DNA from: Candidatus Bathyarchaeota archaeon
GTDB lineage: Archaea > Thermoproteota > Bathyarchaeia > Bathyarchaeales > Bathycorpusculaceae
DNA length: 64,000 bases
Reading direction: 5' to 3'
NCBI GenBank assembly: GCA_026014595.1
Contig: JAOZHY010000048.1
Coordinates: 186,001-250,000, forward strand
Within the stretch, counting starts at the first letter, position 1; every line of letters begins with the position of its first letter. The notes below the pieces were generated by a model. The model worked only from the letters and a program-made list of their open reading frames with translations, was not told the DNA's origin and did not search any database. Of this stretch, positions 32,410-41,878 are shown one piece after another. A program made the position numbers and the translations under genes.

Positions 32410-33660
32410 ATGAAAAAAATAACGACTGCAATAATGATAATCTGCCTCACCTTTTTTCTGCTTTCGACATTAACGCTAAATGCATGTGCAATTACAGAAG
32501 CACCCTTAGTCGCGGAAGAACCAGCTAATCAAGCCCCGAGTCCATTCTCATTGCCTTATTTACATGAAAATACTGATGGTAGCTATACTCCCACATCAGC
32601 ACCGGATTGGGTAAATCATTGGTTTTCAATAGATTACTGGACAGCTTTCGTATATCCTTATGGATATCCTATGCCATCTAAAATGAATGGAACATTTGTT
32701 GCAGTAGATAACACATTCAATGGACTCGACTCTGGAGATCTAATATATTATCTTCCTTTAAACGTGGCTTACGGTACATCCGTTAGCAACTACGTTTGGT
32801 TCCAATTCGCAATTTCCTTCTTTGGCAGCGGCAGCATTCAATGGACCATATGGGACAATATTCCTCCAGACTATCAATCCACCCCAATCGGCTTAACTTA
32901 CACAGTAGGTCACACATATATCTTCGAACTAACAACTTCTGGTTCCAACACAGTGACTTTCAGCATAAAAGATCAGAATACTGGGGGAACTTGGTCTAAA
33001 AACTCTTGGCATCACACAATTCCTGGAATCACCATGATATACAAAGCTGATGCTTTTTCTCCAGCAAGTGCAGTGGAAGGTTATACAACAAATAGTCAGC
33101 TAACAAATGTCCCCTATTTCATGACATATACAGGATATGGGATAACAAGACATTCACATACAAACACTGGAACAATTCCAACAGGCATTGCTACGATGGC
33201 CCAATCTGATAGCGGTACTACTTACTACTACTGGGCAATGACTTGCACATATGATTACACGATTTCCAGCGTCTCTAGTTATGGCACTTATGGTTATGGC
33301 TCTGTTTACAATCCTTCCTACATAATTGGTGCACCAAATGGTCAATATACACGCATATACGGAGGAAACCCTGGAGACGGCGGATATGTACAAGGCAACA
33401 TGAATGCGCCCTCTGGTGGATATATCTATGCTTACGCATATTCAGTAGCAGGCTATTATAGCGACCTATACGTGTATGTATCTAATGACAACCAAAACTG
33501 GAATCTTGTCGGTGGAACGTACCATCGAATTTCTTCAAGCTCACCTAGCTGGGTTTACGTGGGACAGGCGTTATCTACTTTCAGATATATCATTGTTGTC
33601 GGTTACGATACAGGAAACAGCGTGAATTTGTATGTTGATGCCATAAGGGTAAGTGACTAA
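32410..33660 (+). CDS. Secreted beta-rich protein of the cassette, copy 1
   Basis: A 416-residue exported protein. Signal peptide ~1-24 (TTAIMIICLTFFLLSTLTLNACA). Residues ~60-200 look like a concanavalin/lectin-like beta sandwich (FVAVDNTFNGLDSGDLIYYLPLNVAYGT, FELTTSGSNTVTFSIKDQNTG). The C-terminal ~125 residues resemble a discoidin-like domain (SVYNPSYIIGAPNGQYTRIYGG... YVSNDNQNWNLVGGTYH... YIIVVGYDTGNSVNLYVDAIRV), shared with the second cassette protein. No catalytic motif. GGAGATGA eight bases before the ATG at 32410 fixes the start. Probably a surface-binding protein, possibly for glycans. Confidence 0.75.
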   Translation: MKKITTAIMIICLTFFLLSTLTLNACAITEAPLVAEEPANQAPSPFSLPYLHENTDGSYTPTSAPDWVNHWFSIDYWTAFVYPYGYPMPSKMNGTFVAVDNTFNGLDSGDLIYYLPLNVAYGTSVSNYVWFQFAISFFGSGSIQWTIWDNIPPDYQSTPIGLTYTVGHTYIFELTTSGSNTVTFSIKDQNTGGTWSKNSWHHTIPGITMIYKADAFSPASAVEGYTTNSQLTNVPYFMTYTGYGITRHSHTNTGTIPTGIATMAQSDSGTTYYYWAMTCTYDYTISSVSSYGTYGYGSVYNPSYIIGAPNGQYTRIYGGNPGDGGYVQGNMNAPSGGYIYAYAYSVAGYYSDLYVYVSNDNQNWNLVGGTYHRISSSSPSWVYVGQALSTFRYIIVVGYDTGNSVNLYVDAIRVSD

Positions 33661-33822
33661 ATCCCGAAGCGAGCGATTTTAAATTCCCATATTTTTCTTT
33701 TCCGCTATTTTGCTGGTTAATGCAATTAAATTCTTACAGACAATTCAGAGCGTTTAAAAAACCAGAAAATGTTCTAATACATAGAACTAAATATATCGAT
33801 AAGAGTGTAACTGTGAAGAAGT

Positions 33823-34311
33823 ATGTCCAATCACTTGAAAACTCGATTTGATGGCAGGAAATTAAAGATTGTGATGGCAGTTGTTACCTTTATCGTTGTT
33901 TTAGGCGTAGCCGTTGTATTCTTAACGCAGAATCAAACTCGGCCCTTGTCCACACCATATTTAGAGGAGATAGTGAAAGGTACCTTGTTGGTTGATGCGA
34001 GCTCCTATGCGTCATTTAATTTCAGCCTTCCCTCAGGAGTTCGATCAGCCAATGTAATGGGGACGTTTACAGTTTCCGAGGGCATGGAGACAATTAAGGT
34101 ATACATTTTTGATAGTGCAGGTTTCATGGATTGGCAGAACAGTGGTAATGCAAGCAGTTACTATAACAGCGGAGAGATGACTAGCAGTAATATTACGGCT
34201 ACTCTGGTCTCGCCTGGTACCTACTATCTTGTCTACGATAATACCTTCTCTTTGATCTCAAAAAACGTAACAACTCAAGTAAATTTCTACTATATTCCGA
34301 ATCAACAGTGA
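33823..34311 (+). CDS. Membrane-anchored extracellular protein
   Basis: A 162-residue protein with a basic N-terminus, one membrane helix (~17-36, IVMAVVTFIVVLGVAVVFL) and an outside beta-sandwich domain (GTLLVDASSYASFNFSLPSGVRSANVMGTFTVSEGMETIKVYIFDSAGFMDWQNS... GTYYLVYDNTFS). This pattern resembles small archaeal pilin-side or emp24-like beta domains, but I cannot name the family. Last gene before the right border of the element. Confidence 0.65.
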   Translation: MSNHLKTRFDGRKLKIVMAVVTFIVVLGVAVVFLTQNQTRPLSTPYLEEIVKGTLLVDASSYASFNFSLPSGVRSANVMGTFTVSEGMETIKVYIFDSAGFMDWQNSGNASSYYNSGEMTSSNITATLVSPGTYYLVYDNTFSLISKNVTTQVNFYYIPNQQ

Positions 34312-34750
34312 AAAATAAGCAAGGAAGACTATTAACTTCTTTTCTGAAAGGTTTTCCTGACTGGCATTAGACCAAACAAGAAATCCTTTGTAACTTTCAT
34401 TTGTACGTTGGCACATAATATAAAAGAAATGTTTGACAACGCGTTAAGGTATCATTGAGCAAGTCCATTTCCAAAAACTTAAGGCGTTTACTGAGAATAG
34501 CGACTTTTGAAAAAAGAGGATTTCAGTATAAATTACAGTTTGGGAATGGTAACTCCCGGGCTACTTTTGCCAAGGCGTGGATTCAGATGCATGATTCTGT
34601 AAGCATGTGCCATGGCATTATGCCCTGTCAGCTGATATACATCAAGCAACGCAGCATATCCAGTCTTAGTGTCGTTCCAAGCAGCGTAGTCTGCTGTGAC
34701 GCAGTCCTTGCTTTTCGTGCTGGAAGTAATTCTGGCCAGCTAATCGTGCG
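34312..34750. other. Right border of the tRNA-Gln element and flanking spacer
   Basis: This 439-base spacer has no credible gene. CTCCCGGGCTAC at 34553-34564 repeats the end of tRNA-Gln and is taken as the right attachment site; bases on either side of the match differ from the tRNA gene. Nothing else was recognised. Confidence 0.6.
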
Positions 34751-36691
34751 CTACAATTTAAACTGTTGGAGCTTTGTTTCATGTGTCTGACTCCTTATAG
34801 TCTCTTTTTTTTTCTTCTTGAAAGCCCAAAGTGTTATCCCAGCTGCTAATGCTGCCAAGACAACTGCGATAACAATTATTGCCATGAAGGGAAATTCCAC
34901 CTGTACAATGTCACTCAACCCAGCAGCTGTTGCAGTCACACTCTGGCCACCCGTGATATCGACTGAAACACCATTAGTTTTAGAAGTGAATGTGACCACG
35001 CCTTCGTGAACAGTCAGTTTGGATTCGGAGCCTGTTTCTGAAACCGTGAAAACGGTGCCCTTAACTGTCGCCACTGCTTGAGACATCTCCACCTGAAGCG
35101 CTGCGCCTTCGGTCAAGTTTCTCACTGTAGCCGTGAATTCTCCTTGGGTAAGCTGAAGTTTCTGACTATTCGCAGTCGAAGCCTGGATTTCTATCAACGT
35201 ATTTGGCTTCATCTGGATGGCTGTGGTCTCCGCCAGCGTAAACGATGCGCCTTCCGCTTCAGCTGTCTTGATTTTTGTGCCCTCAGTAAGTGAGATGCCT
35301 TTGGCTGCTGGAGTCCAAGAATCTTGCCCAGGTAATTGCACGTTCAGCTGACCAGTGACATCGCCCAATGAGAGAGATTGTGTTTGCACGGGGGTAGTTT
35401 CCAAAGTTTCGGTTTTAACTAGGAATATGTCTACGTGGCTTCCATCCCATGCATTCTGCGTAGTGCCTGCAATCACGTAAGCTCCATCGCTGGTCAGACA
35501 CATTGAATAGCCAAATTCCTCGCTTTTCGTGTCCAACGTATCATTATACTTGGCGTTGTATGTCTTGGTCCAAATGAGATTCCCAGAAGAATCAGTTCTG
35601 ACAATCGCCAAGTCTTTGCTTATCGGGCCCCCAATTCCAACCTCTGTCATTGTTCCTCCAAGGGCAAATCCGCCGTCGCTTAGTTGAATTATAGAACTCG
35701 GGACGTCCGTGTACTTCGCTCCATACGTTTTCCGCCACTGCACGCTACCTAAAGAATCGACCTTAATCAAGTAAAAGTCGTTATCTTCGACAGACTTCTC
35801 TTCTGAGCCTGCCAAAGCGTAGCCTCCATCACTCGTTTGCACAAGTCTATGCGTGACTTCCAAGAAATGGCTGCCGCCTGCCAGATAGGGCTCCCAATAT
35901 TTGGAGCTCCATTCAAGATTTCCAGAAGAATCCGTTTTAACCAGCCAGAAATCTGATGTACCGTACACTCTGGATTGACCTGCCAGCGCATAACCCCCGT
36001 CTTTTGTTTGAATCAGGGAATATGCTTCATCATCTGTGTTGACTAGGTTGCCAGATGGTTCTTGACGAGTTCCGCCATCGTAGGTTTTTGTCCACTTCAA
36101 ATTTCCCGCCGAATCAACTTTCATAAGGAAAAAATCCGTCGAGCCGCCATAGGGGGTTACAGCGCCAGCGAAAGCGTACCCTGAGTCTTTTGTTTGAACA
36201 AGTGAATAAAGATGTAAAGTTCCTAACTCGCTACCTTCGCCGTAAGTGTAAGTTTTGTTCCAAAGTAATCTTCCAGATGAATCAGTCTTAATCAGCCACC
36301 CTTCATAACCCATTGCGGTTCCTCCAATCGCGTATCCCCCGTCAGAGGTCTGAACGACCGTGTAGGGCCCGCCTAACGCTAATGGATTTGCATCTCCGAA
36401 AGTCTGTTTCCACTGGATGTTACCAGAGGAATCAGTTTTGATAAGCCATAGCTCTAATTGTTCTTCCAGCATCCAAGTAGAGCCCTCTGCGATTCGCTTC
36501 GTGTCGGCGAAAACCGCAATTGCATTTCCTCCGTCTCTCGTTTGAACAACGGATTGAGGAATCAATGTATCGTAGCCATCGCCTTCGTAGGTTTTGCTCC
36601 ATCCATTTGAAGCTATGCTCATTTGGGCTGGGAACAAGATAAGAATCAATAAGGCAAGAGCCATCAACTTCACAAGGTTAGTCATTCGCAT
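34751..36691 (-). CDS. Surface protein with tandem beta-propeller-like repeats and FecR domain
   Basis: A 646-residue exported protein. Signal peptide ~1-28. Residues ~30-425 carry about seven ~55-residue repeats of the type WSKTYGG...SVVQTSDGGYALAG...LVKTDSSGNLQW, a Delta-60/propeller-like repeat. Residues ~440-590 form a FecR-like domain (QLPGQDSWTPAAKGISLTEGTKIKTAEAEGASFTL... AVATVKGTVFTVSETGSESKLTVHEGVVTF). A membrane helix (~606-628) and KKKKKE follow. The layout is that of an anchored surface protein; role unknown. Confidence 0.8.
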   Translation of the reverse strand: MRMTNLVKLMALALLILILFPAQMSIASNGWSKTYEGDGYDTLIPQSVVQTRDGGNAIAVFADTKRIAEGSTWMLEEQLELWLIKTDSSGNIQWKQTFGDANPLALGGPYTVVQTSDGGYAIGGTAMGYEGWLIKTDSSGRLLWNKTYTYGEGSELGTLHLYSLVQTKDSGYAFAGAVTPYGGSTDFFLMKVDSAGNLKWTKTYDGGTRQEPSGNLVNTDDEAYSLIQTKDGGYALAGQSRVYGTSDFWLVKTDSSGNLEWSSKYWEPYLAGGSHFLEVTHRLVQTSDGGYALAGSEEKSVEDNDFYLIKVDSLGSVQWRKTYGAKYTDVPSSIIQLSDGGFALGGTMTEVGIGGPISKDLAIVRTDSSGNLIWTKTYNAKYNDTLDTKSEEFGYSMCLTSDGAYVIAGTTQNAWDGSHVDIFLVKTETLETTPVQTQSLSLGDVTGQLNVQLPGQDSWTPAAKGISLTEGTKIKTAEAEGASFTLAETTAIQMKPNTLIEIQASTANSQKLQLTQGEFTATVRNLTEGAALQVEMSQAVATVKGTVFTVSETGSESKLTVHEGVVTFTSKTNGVSVDITGGQSVTATAAGLSDIVQVEFPFMAIIVIAVVLAALAAGITLWAFKKKKKETIRSQTHETKLQQFKL

Positions 36692-37067
36692 AATCTGCTT
36701 ACCTCGATTCAGGTTTTGTTTACACTTGCTATTTAAGTCCTTCCTGCTGGAAAACAGTTCTTTGATTTTTGGTGCAGTTCAGCTTTCAAATTCTCATTTC
36801 TGGGACGTAGACCCAAGAAGAGAAGGTTTGCGGGAGATGACAGCCGCTATATCTCCACCTGCCATTGGGTTCAAATCACACCCCATCACATTCCCAGCGA
36901 CCTCACCGCGCCTCTAGAGTTAAATTTATTATACCGATAAGAATGGCGAACATGAGATACGCCATTTCCCTTCTTTTTTGCCATAGAGGATCGGTTGAGT
37001 GTCTCTGCATCCTCTTTTTAAAAACACAGCATTTGACATCCACAAAATCGCGCTGCTGGGTTCGTTT
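36692..37067. other. Spacer upstream of the ribosomal protein operon
   Basis: About 375 bases without a convincing gene. It contains a TATA-like gttaaatttattatacc at about 36919-36935 with no clear downstream frame. A T-loop-like GGGTTCAAATC at 36869-36879 has no matching acceptor stem. Confidence 0.4.
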
Positions 37068-37080
37068 TGTTTATATATAT
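37068..37080 (+). promoter_or_regulatory. TATA box of the rpsL-rpsG operon
   Basis: gtttatatatatg lies about 40 bases before the rpsL ATG at 37118, leaving a leader of about 15-20 bases containing GAGG. It is one of the clearest archaeal TATA boxes in the window. Confidence 0.65.
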
Positions 37081-37117
37081 GTGTTGGGATGTATGGTGTG
37101 CAAGAGGAAACTTGAGT

Positions 37118-37558
37118 ATGGGTTCTAAATCCCCAAGAGGCGAATTCGCCGCCCGTGCAATAGCTAAAAAACGGAAAAAGTTCCGTTGGTCAGATCGTTA
37201 CTTTAACCGCCGCATGCTCATGCTCGACGAGAAAGTCGACCCGCTGCAAGGCGCGCCCATGAGCAGAGGTATCGTTCTGGAAAAAGTAGGCGTTGAAAGC
37301 AAACAGCCGAACAGCGCCATACGCAAATGCGTCCGCACACAACTTATCAAGAACGGGCGCGTCATCACCGCGTTCTTGCCCGGCGACGGCGCACTCAACG
37401 TAGTCGACGAGCACGACGAAGTTGTCGTGGAAGGCATAGGCGGAACACGTGGCGGAGCCATGGGCGACATCCCCGGCGTCCGCTGGAAAGTCATCAAAGT
37501 TAACGGCGTTAGCCTGAACGAGCTCGTCTACGGACGTAAACAAAAACCCGCACGGTGA
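37118..37558 (+). CDS. rpsL: Small ribosomal subunit protein uS12
   Basis: A 146-residue archaeal/eukaryotic-type uS12 (S23e-like), placed at the decoding centre. Recognisable blocks are [30 protein letters not shown]-equivalent [60 protein letters not shown]. The conserved loop KQPNSAIRK, adjacent to the decoding site, is intact. It ends with TGA. Followed after five bases by rpsG, the conserved order. Confidence 0.97.
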   Translation: MGSKSPRGEFAARAIAKKRKKFRWSDRYFNRRMLMLDEKVDPLQGAPMSRGIVLEKVGVESKQPNSAIRKCVRTQLIKNGRVITAFLPGDGALNVVDEHDEVVVEGIGGTRGGAMGDIPGVRWKVIKVNGVSLNELVYGRKQKPAR

Positions 37559-37563
37559 CATAG

Positions 37564-38142
37564 ATGAGCGCAGCGAAACAGGAAATTAAACTCTTCCAAA
37601 AATGGTCTTTCCAAGACATCAAAGTTGAGGACCTCGGCTTGCAACGCTACCTCAACCTCACACCCATGGTCACACCGCATAGCATGGGACGCCACGAGCA
37701 CCAGCGCTTCCGCAAAGCACGCGTCAACATCGTTGAACGTTTAATCAACAACCTTATGCGCCCAGGCAAAAACGCAGGCAAGAAAGCAAAAGCCACCAAT
37801 ATAGTAAAGCAAGCGTTTGACATAATCTATCTTCGCACGGGTAAAAACCCCATCGAGGTCCTTGTGAAGGCAGTAGAAAACGCCGCCCCATGCGAAGACA
37901 CCACACGCATCAGCTACGGCGGAGTCGTCTACCACCTCAGCGTGGACGTGGCGCCGCAACGCCGCATAGACCTCGCCATACGCCACATAACCGAAGGTGC
38001 ACGCGCAGCCTCCATGAACAATCCCAAACCTATTCAGGAAACCCTCGCAGAAGAGCTTATCCTCGCCGCGAACAATGACATCAAGAGTGCAGCTGTCGCT
38101 AAACGAAACGAAATCGAACGCGTAGCCCAATCATCACGATAA
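37564..38142 (+). CDS. rpsG: Small ribosomal subunit protein uS7
   Basis: A 192-residue uS7, which nucleates assembly of the 30S head. Typical archaeal segments are [108 protein letters not shown] and a basic C-terminus. It follows rpsL in one operon and converges on the GTPase gene. Confidence 0.97.
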   Translation: MSAAKQEIKLFQKWSFQDIKVEDLGLQRYLNLTPMVTPHSMGRHEHQRFRKARVNIVERLINNLMRPGKNAGKKAKATNIVKQAFDIIYLRTGKNPIEVLVKAVENAAPCEDTTRISYGGVVYHLSVDVAPQRRIDLAIRHITEGARAASMNNPKPIQETLAEELILAANNDIKSAAVAKRNEIERVAQSSR

Positions 38143-38146
38143 GCGC

Positions 38147-39328
38147 CTAGCGCACATGGATTTCCACTACGTCCCCATCATCCAAAACGAAGCCTAACCC
38201 AACTTTTTGTGGACTGAACACCAGCCTTTCAGACCACACCTTAGCAAAAGCGAAGTTTTCCACGAACTCGCCGTGAATGCTACGTGCTAAATCCGCAATT
38301 GAGGCACCACGCCGCAACGTAAACGGGTGACGCGAAGCCTCGCGAGCGCTAGGTTCCTTTGTATAGACCCGAATCACGTCCAATACGCTGAACAGCACTG
38401 GTCCAAGCCTCTCCAGCCCCATGCGTTTTTCGCAGGAAACAGACACCACGGGCATCCGACCTGCAACAAATGCTTCCAGCCGCCGCAACCCCGCCTCAGC
38501 GCCAGGCAGATCCAGCTTGTTCGCCACCACTACCGCTGGGCGATAGGTGGTGCTCTCAAAAATCGCGTCCTCCACCTCATCCAGCGTCACTTCACCGCTG
38601 ATTTTCACCAACGCGTCGCCGATGCGGTAACTTCGCAGCAGCGCCTCGACTTCTCGCATGGTGGAATCCACCAGCTTGCCCATCAGGATGATACGCAGTC
38701 CAGCACCCATGTAACGGCGGTCGATGTCCACTCTGCCACGCGGTTTGCTCACCAGCACCCGGGCTTTCTCCAGCTCGCTCAGCACCAGTCGCAGCTGTTC
38801 CACAGGGTCACTTGCCAAATCCACCATCAACAAAAGCCCATCCGCATTCCGCGCCAACGCAAGCGACTGCAAACCCCACGCTCTTCCATCCGCCGAACCC
38901 TCCATCAGGGCTGGCACCTCGATCAATTGGAACTGCACATCCTCGTAGCTCATAACTGCGGGCACTGGCTCCCGCGTAGTGTAAGGCGTCGGAGAAACCA
39001 GCACGTTCGCGTTAGTCAACGCTGACAGCAGACTGCTTTTGCCTACATTCGTCACGCCTAGAACGGCCACTTGAGCGGCGCCTTCCTTTTCGATGAAGAA
39101 CTTGGGTCCGCCGCTCCTGCTGCCCACGCGCTTCTGCTTCCGCTCCTCCATCTCTCTGCGCAGGACAGCCATCTTCTTCTTAATTTGTCCACGCAGCTTC
39201 AACGTGCCCTTGTGCTGTGGCACTAGGCTGAGGAATTCCTGCATCCGCTGGAGCTTCTCCTTCGGATTCCGTGTGGCTTCGACCTCAGCCCACTTGTCTT
39301 TGGCTTCAGGAGGCAGATTAGTCGGCAT
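38147..39328 (-). CDS. DRG/Obg-family GTPase with TGS domain
   Basis: A 393-residue GTP-binding protein. A basic helical N-terminus (KEKLQRMQEFLSLVPQHKGTLKLRGQIKKKMAVLRREMEERKQKR) precedes the G domain: G1 AVLGVTNVGKSSLLSALTNA, switch region PYTTREPVPAVM, G3-like IEVPALMEG, G4 VVVANKLDLPGAE. The TGS domain is at the C-terminus (VYTKEPSAREASRHPFTLRRGASIADLARSIHGEFVENF). The G3 DxxG is altered to EVPAL. DRG proteins bind ribosomes and RNA; this is probably a translation factor. Confidence 0.88.
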   Translation of the reverse strand: MPTNLPPEAKDKWAEVEATRNPKEKLQRMQEFLSLVPQHKGTLKLRGQIKKKMAVLRREMEERKQKRVGSRSGGPKFFIEKEGAAQVAVLGVTNVGKSSLLSALTNANVLVSPTPYTTREPVPAVMSYEDVQFQLIEVPALMEGSADGRAWGLQSLALARNADGLLLMVDLASDPVEQLRLVLSELEKARVLVSKPRGRVDIDRRYMGAGLRIILMGKLVDSTMREVEALLRSYRIGDALVKISGEVTLDEVEDAIFESTTYRPAVVVANKLDLPGAEAGLRRLEAFVAGRMPVVSVSCEKRMGLERLGPVLFSVLDVIRVYTKEPSAREASRHPFTLRRGASIADLARSIHGEFVENFAFAKVWSERLVFSPQKVGLGFVLDDGDVVEIHVR

Positions 39329-39504
39329 GCATTCTCAGCCTTATTACTCGTCAAGAGCAGTTTATTAAAATAATTTTCACTTTTCCCTGAAAGCGCCAAG
39401 AAAACCTGTTTTTTTCCTGTCCGCCGTTGACATCCGCAAAAATAAAAGCTGCAGTCACTGGAACGCTTAAATAACAATCGTCACGTACTCATCTGGGACA
39501 ACAG

Positions 39505-40935
39505 ATGAGCGCCAAGGCAGAAGCAGGCATATGCTTTTTCAACACGTTAACGCGCCGCAAGGAAGCGTTCACCCCGATTGAGCCAGGCAAAGTTCGCATG
39601 TACACGTGTGGACCCACGGTTTACGGTTACGCGCACATCGGCAACTTCCGCGCCTTCCTGTTTGAGGACTTACTCAAAAGGTGGCTGCAGTACCGCGGGT
39701 TCAAGGTCACGCATGTGATGAACATCACGGATGTTGACGACAAAACAATACGGGGCAGTCGGAAAGAGGGCATACCGCTTAAAGAGTATACAGCACGATA
39801 CATCAAAGCGTTCTTCGGCGACATCAATGCATTAAACATCAAGCCAGCCGATGTTTATCCACACGCCACGGAACACATCGCTGACATGACGAAACTCATA
39901 AAAACACTAATGCAGAAAGGCTATGCTTACCACGGAGAAGACGGCAGCATCTACTACGCCATCAGCAAGTTCCCAGCATACGGCAAGCTCAGCCACATCA
40001 ACCTAAGCGAACTGAAAGCTGGCGCACGAGTGAAATCGGACGAGTACGCGAAAGAGGAAGCACAGGACTTCGCGTTGTGGAAGGCTTGGACGCCTGAAGA
40101 CGGCGACGTTTTCTGGGAGACTGAACTGGGCAAGGGCAGACCTGGATGGCACATCGAATGCAGCGCCATGAGCATGCGGTACCTCGGCGAAACATTCGAC
40201 ATTCACTGCGGCGGAGTGGACAACATTTTCCCGCATCACGAGAATGAAATTGCTCAGAGCGAAGCGGCAACTGGCAAGCCTTTCGTGCATTACTGGCTGC
40301 ATAACGAGCATTTGCTGGTGGAGGGAAAGAAAATGGCGAAACGGTTTGGAAACTTTTACACGCTGCGCGACCTTCTAGCGAAAGGATACGACCCCATCGC
40401 AATTCGGTTTCTGCTGTTGTCCACGCATTACAGGCAACAAGCTAACTTCACTTTCGAGGGCTTGGATGCTGCACACAGCGCGGTTCTGCGACTGAGGAAT
40501 TTTGTGCGGCGTTTGCTTGACGCGAATGGCGCTGGCACGGGTGGAAAAGTCTCGGAGCTTATTGCTCAGGTGCAGGCTGGTTTCGGCGCCGCGATGGATG
40601 ACGATTTGAACGTGAGCGTGGCGCTGGCGGCGCTGTTTGATTTCGTGCGAGACGTGAATAACCTGCTGGATGCGAATGCCGTTAGCAAGAGCGAGGCAGA
40701 AGCCGTTGCAGAGTTGATGGCTGGTCTTGACAGCGTGCTGGGCGTGATTGGCAAGATTGAAGCGGAGGAAACATTGCCTGAAGAAGCAGAAGCCCTCATA
40801 AAAGAACGTGAGGAAGCGCGGAAAAATCGGGACTGGAAAAGAGCTGACGAAATTCGCTTGCGACTGCGGGAGATGGGAGTTGTGGTTGAGGACACTGCTG
40901 CGGGCGTGCGTTGGCGACTGGAGAAGAAGCGTTAA
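39505..40935 (+). CDS. cysS: Cysteine-tRNA ligase
   Basis: A 476-residue class I synthetase. The signatures are MYTCGPTVYGYAHIGNFRAFLFEDLL (zinc Cys and HIGH equivalent), CSAMSMRYLGETFDIHCGGVDNIFPHHENEIAQSEA, and KMSKS equivalent KKMAKRFGNFYTLRDL. A C-terminal DALR-like helical domain and tail are present. Many archaea lack CysRS and use SepRS, so a bacterial-type enzyme here is notable but not rare. The TATA-like aataacaat lies ~30 bases before the ATG. Confidence 0.96.
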   Translation: MSAKAEAGICFFNTLTRRKEAFTPIEPGKVRMYTCGPTVYGYAHIGNFRAFLFEDLLKRWLQYRGFKVTHVMNITDVDDKTIRGSRKEGIPLKEYTARYIKAFFGDINALNIKPADVYPHATEHIADMTKLIKTLMQKGYAYHGEDGSIYYAISKFPAYGKLSHINLSELKAGARVKSDEYAKEEAQDFALWKAWTPEDGDVFWETELGKGRPGWHIECSAMSMRYLGETFDIHCGGVDNIFPHHENEIAQSEAATGKPFVHYWLHNEHLLVEGKKMAKRFGNFYTLRDLLAKGYDPIAIRFLLLSTHYRQQANFTFEGLDAAHSAVLRLRNFVRRLLDANGAGTGGKVSELIAQVQAGFGAAMDDDLNVSVALAALFDFVRDVNNLLDANAVSKSEAEAVAELMAGLDSVLGVIGKIEAEETLPEEAEALIKEREEARKNRDWKRADEIRLRLREMGVVVEDTAAGVRWRLEKKR

Positions 40936-40938
40936 GCG

Positions 40939-41724
40939 CTAGACGGTTTTGGCGTTCTGGTTCCACGCGTCTGTGGCGTACTTGCTGACGTATAACCTTT
41001 GCGCAAGTTCTTTCTCGTACTGAGTCAGTGTGGCTGGTTCCAAGTTGATTTTGAGTATGGCGTGGAATCCCTGCGCGAGGGCGTTGGCGGCTGTTTCCGC
41101 CGTTATTGCGTGTCCAAGCTCTTTTTGGATGCTGGTGATTTTGCGTTCTGCGATTTGCGCGGCTTGTGCACACGTGTTGGCGGATTTTACTTGAAGAAGC
41201 TGGAACATGAGCGGCAAGTTCACGCTGAGGAGAACCGTGCCATGCTGGAGCACCATCCCGCGTTTTACGGTTTGGGCTGAACCACTGATTTTTTTGCCTG
41301 CAACTGTCAGGTTTGGGCAGTTTTTCTCGTTGCCCGGGCTGAAGTCGGCTGTTATACCGATTAAGCGGAGGGCGTCCGTTACGGCTTCGTAGATGCGTTG
41401 ATACACCGCGGGTATGTCTTTGCCGAGGCTTACCGTTGCAGCGGTGACGCTGTACGTGACTTCGCCAGCTGCGTCGTGGAAGACGGTTCCTCCACCGCTT
41501 ATTCTGCGGACAAAGTCAACGCCGTGTTTGTGTAGCGCTCCAGGGTAAACGGCTTCCTGTGGGTTCTGGTTTTTGCCGATGCTGACCGCGCTAGGTTTCC
41601 ACATGTAAAGTCTCAGCGTGTTGGGGACGCGTTGGGCGATGCGTGCGGTTAAAATGGCTTCGTCGATTGCCATGTTCATGAAGGCATTATGTGTTTCAAG
41701 CGGGATTAAGCGCCAAGTGTCCAT
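40939..41724 (-). CDS. lplA: Lipoate-protein ligase A family protein
   Basis: A 261-residue LplA catalytic domain, which attaches lipoate (or octanoate) to acyl-carrier domains. Motifs: MNMAIDEAIL, SVSIG-like AVSIGKNQNPQEAV, VRRISGGGTVFHDAAGEVTYSV (the lipoyl-AMP loop) and the catalytic Lys region NLTVAGKKISGSAQ, followed by LQHGTVLLSVN. The ATG at 41724 fits family N-termini (MDTWRLIPLE); a longer frame to 41889 would cover repeat C. The accessory domain LplB is not encoded next to it. It converges on cysS. Confidence 0.9.
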   Translation of the reverse strand: MDTWRLIPLETHNAFMNMAIDEAILTARIAQRVPNTLRLYMWKPSAVSIGKNQNPQEAVYPGALHKHGVDFVRRISGGGTVFHDAAGEVTYSVTAATVSLGKDIPAVYQRIYEAVTDALRLIGITADFSPGNEKNCPNLTVAGKKISGSAQTVKRGMVLQHGTVLLSVNLPLMFQLLQVKSANTCAQAAQIAERKITSIQKELGHAITAETAANALAQGFHAILKINLEPATLTQYEKELAQRLYVSKYATDAWNQNAKTV

Positions 41725-41878
41725 GTTTTCCGACTCTTTTCTTGGAAAGAATAAGGATTGGCTTAAATCTGTTGCTGTTAAACGTGGGACCGATGTGTGG
41801 TTTTTGTCTATAGCCCACTTATTTAAAGGAACCATACGTGCTGAAAACTCTCGCTCGGAGCGTGCATCTCTCTCCTCG

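Larger units (their letters stand above)
23969..34564. mobile_element. Integrated element at tRNA-Gln (provirus or plasmid-like)
   Basis: Bounded by an exact 12-base direct repeat, CTCCCGGGCTAC, at 23969-23980 (the tRNA-Gln 3' end) and 34553-34564. An intact tyrosine recombinase begins inside the left end 29 bases from the repeat. Reading leftward toward it are replication genes (Prim-Pol, D5-like helicase), small DNA-binding proteins (AbrB, ribbon-helix-helix) and coiled-coil proteins in closely spaced or overlapping order. The right part carries a HTH/secreted protein cassette and an anchored protein. No capsid, portal or conjugation gene is recognisable. Size is about 10.6 kb. The repeat is short but lies on the expected strand and at the expected edge. 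Confidence 0.72.

Noticed and set aside
36869-36887. T-loop-like GGGTTCAAATC suggesting a tRNA remnant
   Set aside because: No acceptor, anticodon or D arm can be paired around it, and it matches no tRNA 3' end in this window.
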